From assembly GCA_964579845.1 (NCBI GenBank), contig CAZOHC010000013.1, positions 1-27,981 of the forward strand: a DNA stretch of 27,981 nucleotides, given 5' to 3'. Shown one piece after another: positions 7,139 to 15,486 of the stretch. The DNA is from CAZOHC01 sp964579845. Its GTDB lineage: Bacteria > Patescibacteriota > Microgenomatia > Levybacterales > UBA12049. The translations under genes and the position numbers were made by a program. Below the pieces are notes generated by a model. That model had not been told where the DNA came from, ran no database searches, and worked only from the letters and a program-made list of their open reading frames with translations. Position 1 is the stretch's first letter. The number at the start of each line of letters is the position of its first letter.

Positions 7139-8149
7139 TTAGGTAAGGAAGGCGATATACACACCGATGATCGCGAAGACGATACCGACTAACCAGGCAC
7201 GCATCACGATTTTCGGTTCTTCCCATCCGCGTTTTTGGAGGTAGAGATGAAAAGGTGCTGCAGGAAAAAGTTTCTTACCATAATATTTTTTCCAGATAAT
7301 CTGCAGGAGCGAGGTCATGATCTCAATTAAGAACACACCGCCGATGACTGCTAGTGAGAATGTTTTTCCTGAGAGCAGTCCGATAACCGCGAGGACAGCA
7401 CCGAGTGATAATGCACCGACGTCTCCGAGCCAGATTCTCGCTTTATATATATTAAAGTAGAGAAATGCGAGAATCGTACCGATTAAAATAGCGATAAAAA
7501 TCCCGAGTGTTCCTTCGATTTGCTGGCTCGCAATCGTTAAAAACGCCATCAAACAGATAAGTAAGAGTCCTGACGCCAATCCATCCAGTCCGTCTGCGAT
7601 GTTTACTGCATTCACGAAAGAAACAATAATAAATGCCGCAAACGGTATAAAGAGCATGCCGATCGGGATGAGATTAAATCCCGGGATGAAGATAAAATTA
7701 TAACCGAGTTGGAAGTAAAAAACTGAAGCGATAATCAGAGCCAATATCCACTGAATAATAAATTTATGGCGCAAGCGCAGTCCGAAAAATGTTGCTTTCC
7801 GATAGTCAACCATCTTTTTCAGATCATCATAAAAGCCAAGAACACCGAAGCTGATAAAAGAAAAAAAGATAACAAAAAGCTCCCACGGTTTTACATTCGC
7901 ATCCAGGATTCCGTACGCCCAAAGTGTCAGTATCGTCACAACACCGATGATGAGGATTCCACCACCAATCGGTGTACCGACTTTCCACTCATGAAACTTA
8001 TCGAAGACAGGAGTACGCTCATTAAATGGGTCACGGGTAATCTGTTTTACCCGTCTCATTTTTATCTTATAGAGAAAATCTATAAACGGAATGAGGAGAA
8101 TCATTGTTATAAAAAATGATAAAATTGTCAGTCCCAGAAGCTGTGCCAT
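7139..8149 (-). CDS. mraY: MraY, phospho-MurNAc-pentapeptide transferase
   Basis: Integral membrane enzyme that moves phospho-MurNAc-peptide from UDP to undecaprenyl phosphate, making lipid I. 336 aa from the ATG at 8149. Motifs include PIGGGILI, the paired aspartates in GFYDDLKKM, NIADGLDGLASG and ARIWLGDVGALSLGA. About ten membrane segments are apparent. The usual third-signature triple His (PIHHHFE) reads APFHLYLQKRGWEEPKIV here, so only the first His remains. The codons CAT CTC TAC are clear in the DNA. The frame continues to a TTG at 8170, but a TATAAT box ends 6 nt before the ATG, so transcription probably starts at the ATG. The gene lies between glmS and ftsW. Identity is certain, and the His change is worth noting. 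Confidence 0.95.
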   Translation of the reverse strand: MAQLLGLTILSFFITMILLIPFIDFLYKIKMRRVKQITRDPFNERTPVFDKFHEWKVGTPIGGGILIIGVVTILTLWAYGILDANVKPWELFVIFFSFISFGVLGFYDDLKKMVDYRKATFFGLRLRHKFIIQWILALIIASVFYFQLGYNFIFIPGFNLIPIGMLFIPFAAFIIVSFVNAVNIADGLDGLASGLLLICLMAFLTIASQQIEGTLGIFIAILIGTILAFLYFNIYKARIWLGDVGALSLGAVLAVIGLLSGKTFSLAVIGGVFLIEIMTSLLQIIWKKYYGKKLFPAAPFHLYLQKRGWEEPKIVMRAWLVGIVFAIIGVYIAFLT

Positions 8150-8155
8150 ATGCCT

Positions 8156-8184
8156 ATTATACTCTTTCAATAGGTATTCTACAA
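8156..8184 (-). promoter_or_regulatory. Promoter of mraY (leaderless)
   Basis: Minus strand TTGTAG (8184-8179), 17-nt spacer, TATAAT (8161-8156), then 6 nt to the ATG at 8149. The predicted transcription start falls on the A of the ATG. It gives an internal promoter for mraY-ftsW-murG and the division genes. Confidence 0.6.
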
Positions 8185-8191
8185 ACGTAAC

Positions 8192-8219
8192 AGTACTGAG
8201 GTATGTGTGGAGCAGTACT
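8192..8219. repeat. Inverted repeat between glmS and mraY
   Basis: AGTACTG at 8192-8198 pairs with CAGTACT at 8213-8219 around a 14-nt loop. No T run follows on either strand, so it is not a typical terminator. It could be an operator or a weak attenuator after glmS. Confidence 0.35.
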
Positions 8220-8230
8220 ACTTTATCCGA

Positions 8231-10012
8231 TTATTTCACTGTCACACTTTTTGCGAGATTTCTCGGTTTATCAGGATCGAGTTTTTTTACCGTGGCGATA
8301 TAGTACGCAAGCAACTGAATCGGAATAATCTGAGCAATAAACGTTGCTTGAGCGATATCCGTCACAGGAAGCCAGACATCAAAAATATCTGAATTTTTCG
8401 GACTTATTCCGATAATCATCGCACCTCGTGATTTCACTTCCATTGCGTTTGAGAGAATCGCATCATGGGTATCGTCAAGCGGCGCAAACACGATAACAGG
8501 TGTCCCTTTACTGATTAACGCCATAGTTCCGTGTTTCAGTTCTCCGCCGGCAAAACCTTCAGTATGAATGTAGGTCATCTCTTTGATCTTCAGTGCCGCT
8601 TCAAGCGCTGACGGGTACGAAAGCCCTCTGCCCAGGATAAACATATGATTCGCATCAGCAAGTCTGATCGCAAGTTTTCTGATCACTGCTATCTGATCAT
8701 CAGCAAGGAGCCGCTCAACTTCATCTGCGGCACGTAGAAGTAGTTTCTTTCCTATTTCGATCTCACTTTTTATCGCATATGATACTAAAAACAGGATTGA
8801 AATCTGCGCTATATACGCTTTCGTCGAGGCAACCGCCTGTTCAGGTCCAGCTCCAAGAAGCACTTTATAATCCGCCATTCGGAATAACGTTGAACCCAGA
8901 TTATTAACAAGTGCTGCGATCTTACTGTTTTTCTCACGTGCACGCTGGAGCGGTTCTATAACATCGATCGTCTCACCTGACTGCGATACTGCGATAATAA
9001 AACTTTTATCGGTTAAAAAGTCTTCAAGATAATTAAATTCAGATGCGACTGCAGCGTTGACATGTTTCTTCGCATTGATGGAGAAGAGATACGTTCCGGC
9101 GATACACGCATAAAACGCAGTTCCGGCTGCGATAAAAAATGTCCCATACGCTGAGGAGATCATTGAAGCTAGTTGTTCTATCTGTTCGTCATAATTTTTT
9201 GCGATATTTCGAATCACGGTCGGCTGTTCATGTATCTCTTTAATCATAAAATGCGGATACTTCCCCATATCCGCTGCTTCAACATTCCAATCAACCGTAT
9301 CAATATTCAACTCACGCTTTTCACCATCTTCGAGTCCCACAATCTTTAGCTCACTTCCTAAAACCGCCATCTCTTTGTCTTTCAGAAAAACGACGTTTCT
9401 GGTATGGGTGATAATACCTGAGATATCAGAGGAAACATACAGACCGTCCTCACCAATACCGACTACCATTGGAGAACCGGTTTTCGCAGCGACGATCTCA
9501 GATGACGGAGCATAAGCGACGACAACCGCATTCATCCCTTGTAATCGGTTAAATGATTCACGGACACTCCGGGCAAATCCCTCTCCCCTGTCAGCTACAT
9601 TCATCGATTTCAGATGTTCTTCGATAAGATGAGCGAGAACTTCGGAGTCAGTTTCTGAGACAAACGTATGCCCCAGATCTGTAAGCTCTTGTTTTAATGC
9701 TGCAAAGTTTTCAATAATGCCGTTATGAACGACAGCAATTTCCTGCTGACAATCCAGGTGCGGATGGGCATTTATATCTGTCACTCCTCCGTGTGTCGCC
9801 CACCTCGTGTGACCGATTCCGAGCGAACTTTCAGGCAGTGTCACAACTGCACTACCGATCTTCCCGGTATGTTTATCAACCAGAAGCTTATGTTCTTGTT
9901 TAACAGCTACACCCCAAGAATCATACCCGCGATACTCAAGAAGCTTCAGCCCCTGTAAGACTGTTTCTGCTGTGTTTGTCTTTGTACCGACATAGCCAAA
10001 TATTCCGCACAT
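8231..10012 (-). CDS. glmS: GlmS, glutamine--fructose-6-phosphate aminotransferase (isomerizing)
   Basis: First step of UDP-GlcNAc synthesis: fructose-6-phosphate plus glutamine gives glucosamine-6-phosphate. 593 aa. The N-terminal class II glutaminase begins MCGIFGYVG with Cys2 as the nucleophile after Met removal. GHTRWATHG and HNGIIENF are its binding loops. Two sugar isomerase (SIS) domains follow, with SQSGETIDV and ASTKAYIAQ in the first and GRGLSYPSALEAALKIKE with HTEGFAGGELKHG in the second. The C-terminus ends DKPRNLAKSVTVK as usual. It is preceded by the HAD gene with a 5-nt gap and follows the two GlmU halves, so the amino-sugar genes form a block inside the dcw cluster. There is no visible glmS ribozyme, since the upstream gene abuts it. 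Identity is certain. Confidence 0.97.
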   Translation of the reverse strand: MCGIFGYVGTKTNTAETVLQGLKLLEYRGYDSWGVAVKQEHKLLVDKHTGKIGSAVVTLPESSLGIGHTRWATHGGVTDINAHPHLDCQQEIAVVHNGIIENFAALKQELTDLGHTFVSETDSEVLAHLIEEHLKSMNVADRGEGFARSVRESFNRLQGMNAVVVAYAPSSEIVAAKTGSPMVVGIGEDGLYVSSDISGIITHTRNVVFLKDKEMAVLGSELKIVGLEDGEKRELNIDTVDWNVEAADMGKYPHFMIKEIHEQPTVIRNIAKNYDEQIEQLASMISSAYGTFFIAAGTAFYACIAGTYLFSINAKKHVNAAVASEFNYLEDFLTDKSFIIAVSQSGETIDVIEPLQRAREKNSKIAALVNNLGSTLFRMADYKVLLGAGPEQAVASTKAYIAQISILFLVSYAIKSEIEIGKKLLLRAADEVERLLADDQIAVIRKLAIRLADANHMFILGRGLSYPSALEAALKIKEMTYIHTEGFAGGELKHGTMALISKGTPVIVFAPLDDTHDAILSNAMEVKSRGAMIIGISPKNSDIFDVWLPVTDIAQATFIAQIIPIQLLAYYIATVKKLDPDKPRNLAKSVTVK

Positions 10013-10017
10013 AGTTA

Positions 10018-10488
10018 TTATTTTTTTATAAACGGTACGATGTCTGAGAGTGTTGTAACCGTCAGATCAGGAGTAAATCCTGCAATCGCATTCACTGCTT
10101 CAGCATACGCACCTCGTTGTATCCAGATGACTGTAATATCCGGGTCTGACTCTTTGATCCCTTGTAACACTTCCAATTTATCATCAACAAAATAGAGCTT
10201 TTTACCCTGATATTTCTCAAGAACAGATGCTAATGCCTCGAGTTTTTTCGAGAACACATGCAAATGATTATCATGAAAGTGATCTTTAATTTTCGTCGTC
10301 AGTAATTTCCTGAGCTGATGATCTTTTTCTCCTTCTGAGAATATACCTACCGTTGCCGACGATGCGACCTCAGTCAAAACGGACACTACCTCATCGTAGA
10401 TGATGAACTGCGTCAGGTTTGACTGTTTGTACCGACCCGTATCAAAAAGCGTGTAATCAATGTCGAAAAGCACGACTTTATTTTCCAT
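10018..10488 (-). CDS. HAD-superfamily hydrolase
   Basis: 156-aa haloacid-dehalogenase-like phosphatase. Motif I is VLFDIDYTLFD, with Asp9 as the nucleophile and Asp11 as the general acid. Motif II is the Ser in GIFSEG (Ser51). Motif III is a Lys near 81-82. Motif IV is YFVDDKLEV with Asp102 and Asp103. The cap is small and helical. Substrate cannot be read from the sequence. It lies between the GlmU acetyltransferase half and glmS with 1-nt and 5-nt gaps, so it is surely co-transcribed. Acting on a sugar phosphate of this pathway is possible but is inference only. Start ATG at 10488. Confidence 0.85.
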   Translation of the reverse strand: MENKVVLFDIDYTLFDTGRYKQSNLTQFIIYDEVVSVLTEVASSATVGIFSEGEKDHQLRKLLTTKIKDHFHDNHLHVFSKKLEALASVLEKYQGKKLYFVDDKLEVLQGIKESDPDITVIWIQRGAYAEAVNAIAGFTPDLTVTTLSDIVPFIKK

Positions 10489-10489
10489 C

Positions 10490-11128
10490 TTATTTAATTA
10501 TTTCATCATCTCCATGAAGACCAAATACTGATTCCAATGGGTAGACTAATGTCCTTTGACCGATAACAGTACCCGGATTAATGACAGCATTTGCACCAAC
10601 ACGAGAATTGTCTCCGATAATCGCTCCGAATTTTGTCATTCCGGTGTCAATTTTGTTCTCACCGATTTTAAGATGAATTGTTTTTCGATCAACCCGCTTA
10701 TTCACCACGAGTGCCCCTGCACCGATACGCACCTGATTTCCGAGGATACTTTCACCAATATAATTAAAATGTGCTGACTTGCAGGTATTGAGCAATATTG
10801 CATTCTTTACCTCGCAGCCGGTACCGATAACGACGTTATCATCTAAAATAACATGCCCATGAATGTATGCATTAAATCCTATTGATGCTTTTTCACCGAT
10901 AATCGTAGGGCCGATTATTCTTGCTGTATTGTCAACAGTCGCAGACGGAGCAATGTATACATTTTCTGCATAGTTCCCTTTTAGTCTCCCTGATGCAAAA
11001 AGAGCTTCTGTGTAACTCGGGATCTTTTTTATCACATCCCAAACAAGCTCTTCGTTATCAAAAATATCAGCATATGTAAATTTCCCAAGATCAAAATACT
11101 TTTCTGGTAGGAACTGATTATCATCCAT
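10490..11128 (-). CDS. GlmU C-terminal-like acetyltransferase (left-handed beta-helix), stand-alone
   Basis: 212-aa hexapeptide-repeat protein. A helical N-terminal part (1-50) is followed by repeats of the left-handed beta helix (about 55-190), such as VYIAPSATVDNTARIIGP and TIIGEKASIGFNAYIHG. SAHFNYIGESILG at 118-130 matches the GlmU acetyltransferase site (GHxxYxGD/E), with His120 as the catalytic base. In GlmU this half acetylates glucosamine-1-phosphate using acetyl-CoA. The uridyltransferase half is a separate gene just upstream with a 2-nt gap, and glmS lies two genes downstream. So it very probably supplies the acetyl step, but DapD/DapH-type or other sugar acyltransferase roles are not excluded. 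Start ATG at 11128. Confidence 0.78.
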   Translation of the reverse strand: MDDNQFLPEKYFDLGKFTYADIFDNEELVWDVIKKIPSYTEALFASGRLKGNYAENVYIAPSATVDNTARIIGPTIIGEKASIGFNAYIHGHVILDDNVVIGTGCEVKNAILLNTCKSAHFNYIGESILGNQVRIGAGALVVNKRVDRKTIHLKIGENKIDTGMTKFGAIIGDNSRVGANAVINPGTVIGQRTLVYPLESVFGLHGDDEIIK

Positions 11129-11130
11129 AG

Positions 11131-11886
11131 TTATTCCATCATCATTTTTTCTGCCGCAATTAACTCCTCAGGGGTATTTACACCTCGCCATTTTCTCCTT
11201 CCGCCGCGAACAGTCTCGACTTTTTCACCCTCTGCTATCGCCATATCGATTAAACTGGTTAAATAGTATTCTCCTGTTACCGGACTTTTTTCAACCTGAG
11301 GAAGATATTTTTTCAAGAATGCGACGGAAAAAACAAAACAACCTGGATTTATCTCTTTAATTAACCGCTCTTCATCCGTCGCATCTTTTTCCTCAACGAT
11401 TGCCAACAACCCGCCATCACTATCACGAACAATCCTACCTAAACCTGTCGGATCTTCTTGTTCTATCGTCAGGAACGTGAATGCAGCATCGGATGCGCTG
11501 TGTGACTCGAGTAAATCCGCGATCAATGCACGATTCTCCCGGGTATAAAGCACCGCATCGTCACCATACACGATAACAACATCCGTCACGTGATCCGGTA
11601 ATACTTCAAGCGCTGATGCAGCCGCATGACCGGTTCCTAGCTGTTCAGTTTGCTCAGCAAACAAAACATCTTTTCCGGACAACGCCTCTATAACAGACTC
11701 TTTCGCATGACCGACGACAACTACAACAGATGCTATTCCCACACTGTTCATAAATTCAACAATATGAAGAATAATCGGTTTATTGACCAATGAGAGTGTT
11801 ACTTTATTCGACTCGGCCAGGTTCATACGTTTCCCACGGCCGGCCGCCAAGATGATTGCGCCGATTTCATGTTTGTTCGTTTGCAT
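11131..11886 (-). CDS. GlmU N-terminal-like UDP-GlcNAc pyrophosphorylase, stand-alone
   Basis: 251-aa nucleotidyltransferase of the GlmU uridyltransferase type: UTP plus GlcNAc-1-phosphate gives UDP-GlcNAc. The nucleotide loop is LAAGRGKRM at 13-21 with Lys28 in place of the usual PKV lysine. EQTEQLGTGHAA (78-89) is the GlmU uracil-binding signature. VYGDDAVL (107-114) holds the metal-binding Asp, and EINPGCFVF, TGEYYLTSLID and GVNTPEEL complete the family pattern. A normal bifunctional GlmU of about 450 aa continues into a beta helix. Here a stop is followed 2 nt later by the acetyltransferase gene. Start ATG at 11886, about 35 bp after murA. Confidence 0.87.
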   Translation of the reverse strand: MQTNKHEIGAIILAAGRGKRMNLAESNKVTLSLVNKPIILHIVEFMNSVGIASVVVVVGHAKESVIEALSGKDVLFAEQTEQLGTGHAAASALEVLPDHVTDVVIVYGDDAVLYTRENRALIADLLESHSASDAAFTFLTIEQEDPTGLGRIVRDSDGGLLAIVEEKDATDEERLIKEINPGCFVFSVAFLKKYLPQVEKSPVTGEYYLTSLIDMAIAEGEKVETVRGGRRKWRGVNTPEELIAAEKMMME

Positions 11887-11920
11887 ATAAACTATTACTT
11901 AGCAAATTTCAGATTCGCCA

Positions 11921-13258
11921 TTAAATCTCCTCACGTATTCGTTTGATATCAGCACCGAGGCTTGATAATCGTTCTTCAAATTTCTCATAACCACGATCTA
12001 CCAGATGGATACCGTGGATGATCGTCTCTCCTTCTGCTGCTAACGCAGCAATTACTAATGATGCACCTGCTCGTAAGTCTGTCATCGTAACCACTGCATT
12101 ATGCAGTAAACGAGGTCCGAAAATCTTAATAGCATGATGGGCACGCGACGAACCTGAGTTCTTTATATCAAAGTTATAAACATGATCAGGGTTATCTACG
12201 TGTAAATCAGTGTATGGCTTAATCTTTGCACCCATTTTTCTGAGTTCACGGACATAGCCGAAACGGTTTTCAAACACCGTCTCATGGATAACAGATTCTC
12301 CTTCTGCCTGGGTCATAAGCATAGCCCACGGAGCTTGCCAGTCAGTCATAAACCCAGGATAGGGGCTGGTTTCAACATCAACAGCCCGAAGCGGTCCGGT
12401 GTAGTAAAACCGTATACCGTCATTTCGTTCCTCAATGCCGCCACCTGCTTCATCAAGTTTTTCGAGAAACTCGCTCAAATCATCCCGTTTTGCTCCTTGA
12501 ATAAGGATATCACCTTTCGTGACGATTGCAGCGATAGCGAATGTAACGATCTCGTTTCTGTCAGGCTTTATGGTTACTTCTGCGCCATGAAGCTTTGAAA
12601 CACCTTCAATCTCAATAACTCGGTGTTCTGTCCGCTTTATCTTGGCGCCCATTGCATTTAATAAAGCAATAAGCTCATCGATCTCAGGTTCTTCGGCAGC
12701 GTTGAGAAGCACTGTTTTTCCCTCAGCCATAGCAGCTGCAATCAAAAGCGTTTCTGTTCCTGTATGCGTATTCTTGTCAAAGCGATAGGTCACGCCCTGA
12801 AGCTTATCAGCGCCTGCATGGAAGTAGCCGTCTCTGCTGGAATACGTAATTGCAGCGCCCATCTCTTCAATTCCCCGAACTGTCCTGTCAATCGGTCGCG
12901 CACCAATTCTGCAGCCACCGGGATTCGGGATCGTTGCTTCTTTATTCCGAATAAGTAATGGCGCCAGAAACATAGAGGAAGTTCTGATATGTGAAGCCTG
13001 GTCAAGCGTTATCTTCGACTTCGTAATCGTTTCCATCCGTACTCTGAGCGTATGACCTTCGATGACAGCACTCCCGCCGAGCTCTTTGATAATCTCAGCC
13101 ATCACTGCAACATCTGAGATGACCGGGACATTATGAATAATAATTTCCTCATCTGTGAGGCAGGCAGCGACCATCATTTTCAAGACGACATTTTTCGCCC
13201 CGGAAACAGAGATCGTTCCCTGTAAAGTGTTTCCCCCTTTTATGCTATATTTCTCCAT
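11921..13258 (-). CDS. murA: MurA, UDP-GlcNAc 1-carboxyvinyltransferase
   Basis: First committed step of peptidoglycan synthesis: enolpyruvyl transfer from PEP to UDP-GlcNAc. 445 aa, two EPSP-synthase-like domains. SGAKNVVLK at 19-27 carries Lys22 and Asn23 of the active site. NPGGCRIGARPIDRTV holds Cys116, the residue alkylated by fosfomycin; many fosfomycin-insensitive relatives have Asp there, so a sensitive-type enzyme is predicted. SSRAHHAIKIFGPRLL and TDLRAGASLVIAAL are the expected C-terminal motifs. The ATG at 13258 is 6 nt after the MurB-like stop, and no Shine-Dalgarno is visible. Identity is certain. Confidence 0.96.
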   Translation of the reverse strand: MEKYSIKGGNTLQGTISVSGAKNVVLKMMVAACLTDEEIIIHNVPVISDVAVMAEIIKELGGSAVIEGHTLRVRMETITKSKITLDQASHIRTSSMFLAPLLIRNKEATIPNPGGCRIGARPIDRTVRGIEEMGAAITYSSRDGYFHAGADKLQGVTYRFDKNTHTGTETLLIAAAMAEGKTVLLNAAEEPEIDELIALLNAMGAKIKRTEHRVIEIEGVSKLHGAEVTIKPDRNEIVTFAIAAIVTKGDILIQGAKRDDLSEFLEKLDEAGGGIEERNDGIRFYYTGPLRAVDVETSPYPGFMTDWQAPWAMLMTQAEGESVIHETVFENRFGYVRELRKMGAKIKPYTDLHVDNPDHVYNFDIKNSGSSRAHHAIKIFGPRLLHNAVVTMTDLRAGASLVIAALAAEGETIIHGIHLVDRGYEKFEERLSSLGADIKRIREEI

Positions 13259-13264
13259 AAATAA

Positions 13265-13990
13265 TTAGTAATTAAAATTCCCTTTCAAAGGATCCAACAA
13301 GTCTTGTTGATTTCTTTCAAATGCAGCTCGTGTCGCTTTCTTCCAGAGATCGCTTTTTTCTGACGGTGTAAGATGAAACACAACTGATAATGGAATCGCA
13401 TGTTTCTTCTCAAGCATATTCGTTGTAAATGGATGTAAAAATGGCTCAGCATTCACTTCAATCACTTCATTTTCTTTCGTTAGTATACGAAGTGTAAAAA
13501 TATGAGAGACGAAATAGTCGTTTTCTTTCTCGTAATAAAGATGCTGTGCTAATCCATCACCAAGTGTCCCGGCAGCACCGAGAAAATACTCCAGTCCACC
13601 CAAACCTTCATCTATCGTAAATCTCACGAGTTGATTGATACTGACGCCTGTTTCAGCTGTCACGAACGCTTGTTGTTTTTCCCCTTCTCCCGAGCTGATT
13701 TTCCCACGCATACTCAGAATAGCAAATTTACGACAATTATTCTTTATAACCAAGCCTGCTATTTTCTCAATTCCGGGTTCAGGAATATATCCGTTACCGA
13801 GAATAAAAAAAGGAAGATCAGCTTCCCTGGCAGCAGTTATACTTTTGACCAGTCCTTCAGCACTCGACACTTCCTGATACAGCTCCGCTTCATAATCCAC
13901 TTGATTCACGGAAATCTGTTCGTTTTGTGCTACTTGCTCACTCCCGAGGAGTCTTAACAACTTCGCTTTTTTGTCCTCGATATTCGTCAT
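13265..13990 (-). CDS. MurB-like FAD-binding protein, reduced
   Basis: 241 aa, between murC and murA where murB is expected. Residues about 45-175 resemble the FAD-binding fold of MurB: LVKSITAAREADLPFFILGN, then GLVIKN, then TAETGVSINQLVRFTIDEGL and GGLEYFLGAAGTLGDG at 131-146 (MurB GLEGLxGIPGTVGGA). Differences are large. The GGSN flavin loop reads GNGYIPEPG, and after the FAD domain only about 65 residues remain. These lack the YRxS and late Glu motifs of the MurB substrate domain. It may be a very reduced UDP-N-acetylenolpyruvoylglucosamine reductase or a protein that has lost the activity. It overlaps the murC end by 53 bp. The fold call is fairly sure; the activity is doubtful. Confidence 0.65.
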   Translation of the reverse strand: MTNIEDKKAKLLRLLGSEQVAQNEQISVNQVDYEAELYQEVSSAEGLVKSITAAREADLPFFILGNGYIPEPGIEKIAGLVIKNNCRKFAILSMRGKISSGEGEKQQAFVTAETGVSINQLVRFTIDEGLGGLEYFLGAAGTLGDGLAQHLYYEKENDYFVSHIFTLRILTKENEVIEVNAEPFLHPFTTNMLEKKHAIPLSVVFHLTPSEKSDLWKKATRAAFERNQQDLLDPLKGNFNY

Positions 13991-15416
13991 TATGATCTGT
14001 TACGCGTAACCCTTCAGAAATCTTATACACATCACCGGCACCCATTGTGACGATCACAGTTTCAGAAGTAAACCCGTTTTGGTCGATATATTCTACCACA
14101 TCTTCATTTTTTTCCAGGAGAAACGTGTCATGGTGCTGTTCTCTGAGTAATGAAGCCAGCGACTCAGATGAGACACTCTCATCAGGCGCCTCACGTGATG
14201 AAGCAAAGATCGGCAGCAGAATAACTGTATCAGCATGCGTCAGTGATGAGGCAAATTCGGTCAGCAATTCTTTCGTTCGGGAATAAGTATGAGGTTGGAA
14301 AATACACAAAATATTTTTTTCCGGGTAGAGATTTTTCAATGCCTGCAGTGTGCTCGTAATCTCAGTCGGATGATGCGCGTAATCATCATATAAAATTGCA
14401 CCGGATTCCAGTTTCCCTTTATACTCTAATCGACGTTTGGTCCCGGTAAAAAACTGCAGTGCTTGTTTTGCCTCACCAACTGAGATCCCCGATGCTTTCG
14501 CAGCCAATAACGCAGCAACAGCATTCAGGCCGTTATGCTGACCTGGTACGAAAAGCGTAACTGTCCCGATTTTATTCTCATGACTTTGCACTTCAAATGA
14601 CATCTTTCCGTCTGTAAAACGGAAATCCGTCAAAACATAGTCATTTTCAGGTGATATGCCATAGGTTACCGTATTCCCTGCATACTGCTTCATAAATGCT
14701 TTTGCCTCATTCCCGTCACCACAAAGAATAACCAAACCGTTCTCAGGAAGTCTATTCGCAAACGTTATAAATGCATTCGTCACATCAGTAACAGTCGGGT
14801 AGATGTCAGGATGGTCATGCTCAATATTTGTGATTACGATTAAGGCTGGATTCTGGTGAAAAAACTGAGGTGTTTTATCATAGGTCGGCTCCGTCGCATA
14901 CTCATCTGCTTCTGCGATAAAGTAGGCACCCTCCCCGAAATGACCGGGCATACCTGAAAGAGACGGAATCTCACTGGTTCCGATAAGATACGATGGATCT
15001 TGCTGAAGCTTCATGAAAATCGTCGCGAGCATTGCTGCTGTTGTGGTTTTCCCATGACTTCCAGCAATCGCAATTCCTTTATACGATGTACCAAGCATCG
15101 CACCGTTCATATAGGATCCAACAGCTTCACCTTTCGTCAGTACCGGAATATCTCGCTCCTTGGCGGCTATAACTTCCGGGTTGTCATACCCTCCGTGCGC
15201 GCCGGTCGTAATCACCAGGTCAACATTCCCGACATGTTCCGGCGAAAACCCCGGAAAAGGTTGTATGCCTGCTCGCTCTAATGGTACATCCGTAATAAAC
15301 GTCTCCGAGACATCAGATCCTGTCACCATGATGCCTGCCTCCTTTGCGATAATCGCCAAAGGCGTCATCCCGACCCCTTTTATCCCGACAAAATGAATAC
15401 TCTTAGGTTTATTCAT
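13938..15416 (-). CDS. murC: MurC-type ligase, UDP-MurNAc--L-alanine ligase
   Basis: ATP-dependent amide ligase adding L-alanine to UDP-MurNAc. 492 aa with the three Mur ligase domains: a Rossmann N-terminal domain with HFVGIKGVGMTPLA (8-21), the ATPase loop AGSHGKTTTAAM (118-129) and a C-terminal domain with DDYAHHPTEI and FQPHTYSRT. The segment EADEYATEPTYDKTPQFF followed by ITNIEHDHPDIY is unusual for MurC, which has EADESDxSFL. It is closer in style to Mpl, the murein tripeptide ligase. Because MurE and MurA stand on either side and no other candidate is present, MurC is preferred. Start ATG at 15416. The gap to murE holds two mirrored 9-mer arrays. Confidence 0.88.
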   Translation of the reverse strand: MNKPKSIHFVGIKGVGMTPLAIIAKEAGIMVTGSDVSETFITDVPLERAGIQPFPGFSPEHVGNVDLVITTGAHGGYDNPEVIAAKERDIPVLTKGEAVGSYMNGAMLGTSYKGIAIAGSHGKTTTAAMLATIFMKLQQDPSYLIGTSEIPSLSGMPGHFGEGAYFIAEADEYATEPTYDKTPQFFHQNPALIVITNIEHDHPDIYPTVTDVTNAFITFANRLPENGLVILCGDGNEAKAFMKQYAGNTVTYGISPENDYVLTDFRFTDGKMSFEVQSHENKIGTVTLFVPGQHNGLNAVAALLAAKASGISVGEAKQALQFFTGTKRRLEYKGKLESGAILYDDYAHHPTEITSTLQALKNLYPEKNILCIFQPHTYSRTKELLTEFASSLTHADTVILLPIFASSREAPDESVSSESLASLLREQHHDTFLLEKNEDVVEYIDQNGFTSETVIVTMGAGDVYKISEGLRVTDHNDEYRGQKSEVVKTPRE

Positions 15417-15425
15417 GATTTGGTA

Positions 15426-15461
15426 TTAGTATATAAAGTTTATAAGGTTAGTAAAGTTATA
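15426..15461 (+). repeat. Array of four 9-nt units, murC-murE gap (left arm)
   Basis: Units TTAGTATAT, AAAGTTTAT, AAGGTTAGT, AAAGTTATA follow each other without gaps. The same consensus (about AARGTTWAT) occurs in reverse orientation at 15487-15522. TAAAGTTTATAA at 15434-15445 has a perfect inverted partner at 15494-15505. Confidence 0.75.
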
Positions 15462-15486
15462 ATGGAGTATTGAGAAATTAAGAACC

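Noticed and set aside
10013..10017. A glmS ribozyme upstream of glmS
   Set aside because: Only 5 nt separate glmS from the HAD gene, so there is no room for the element.
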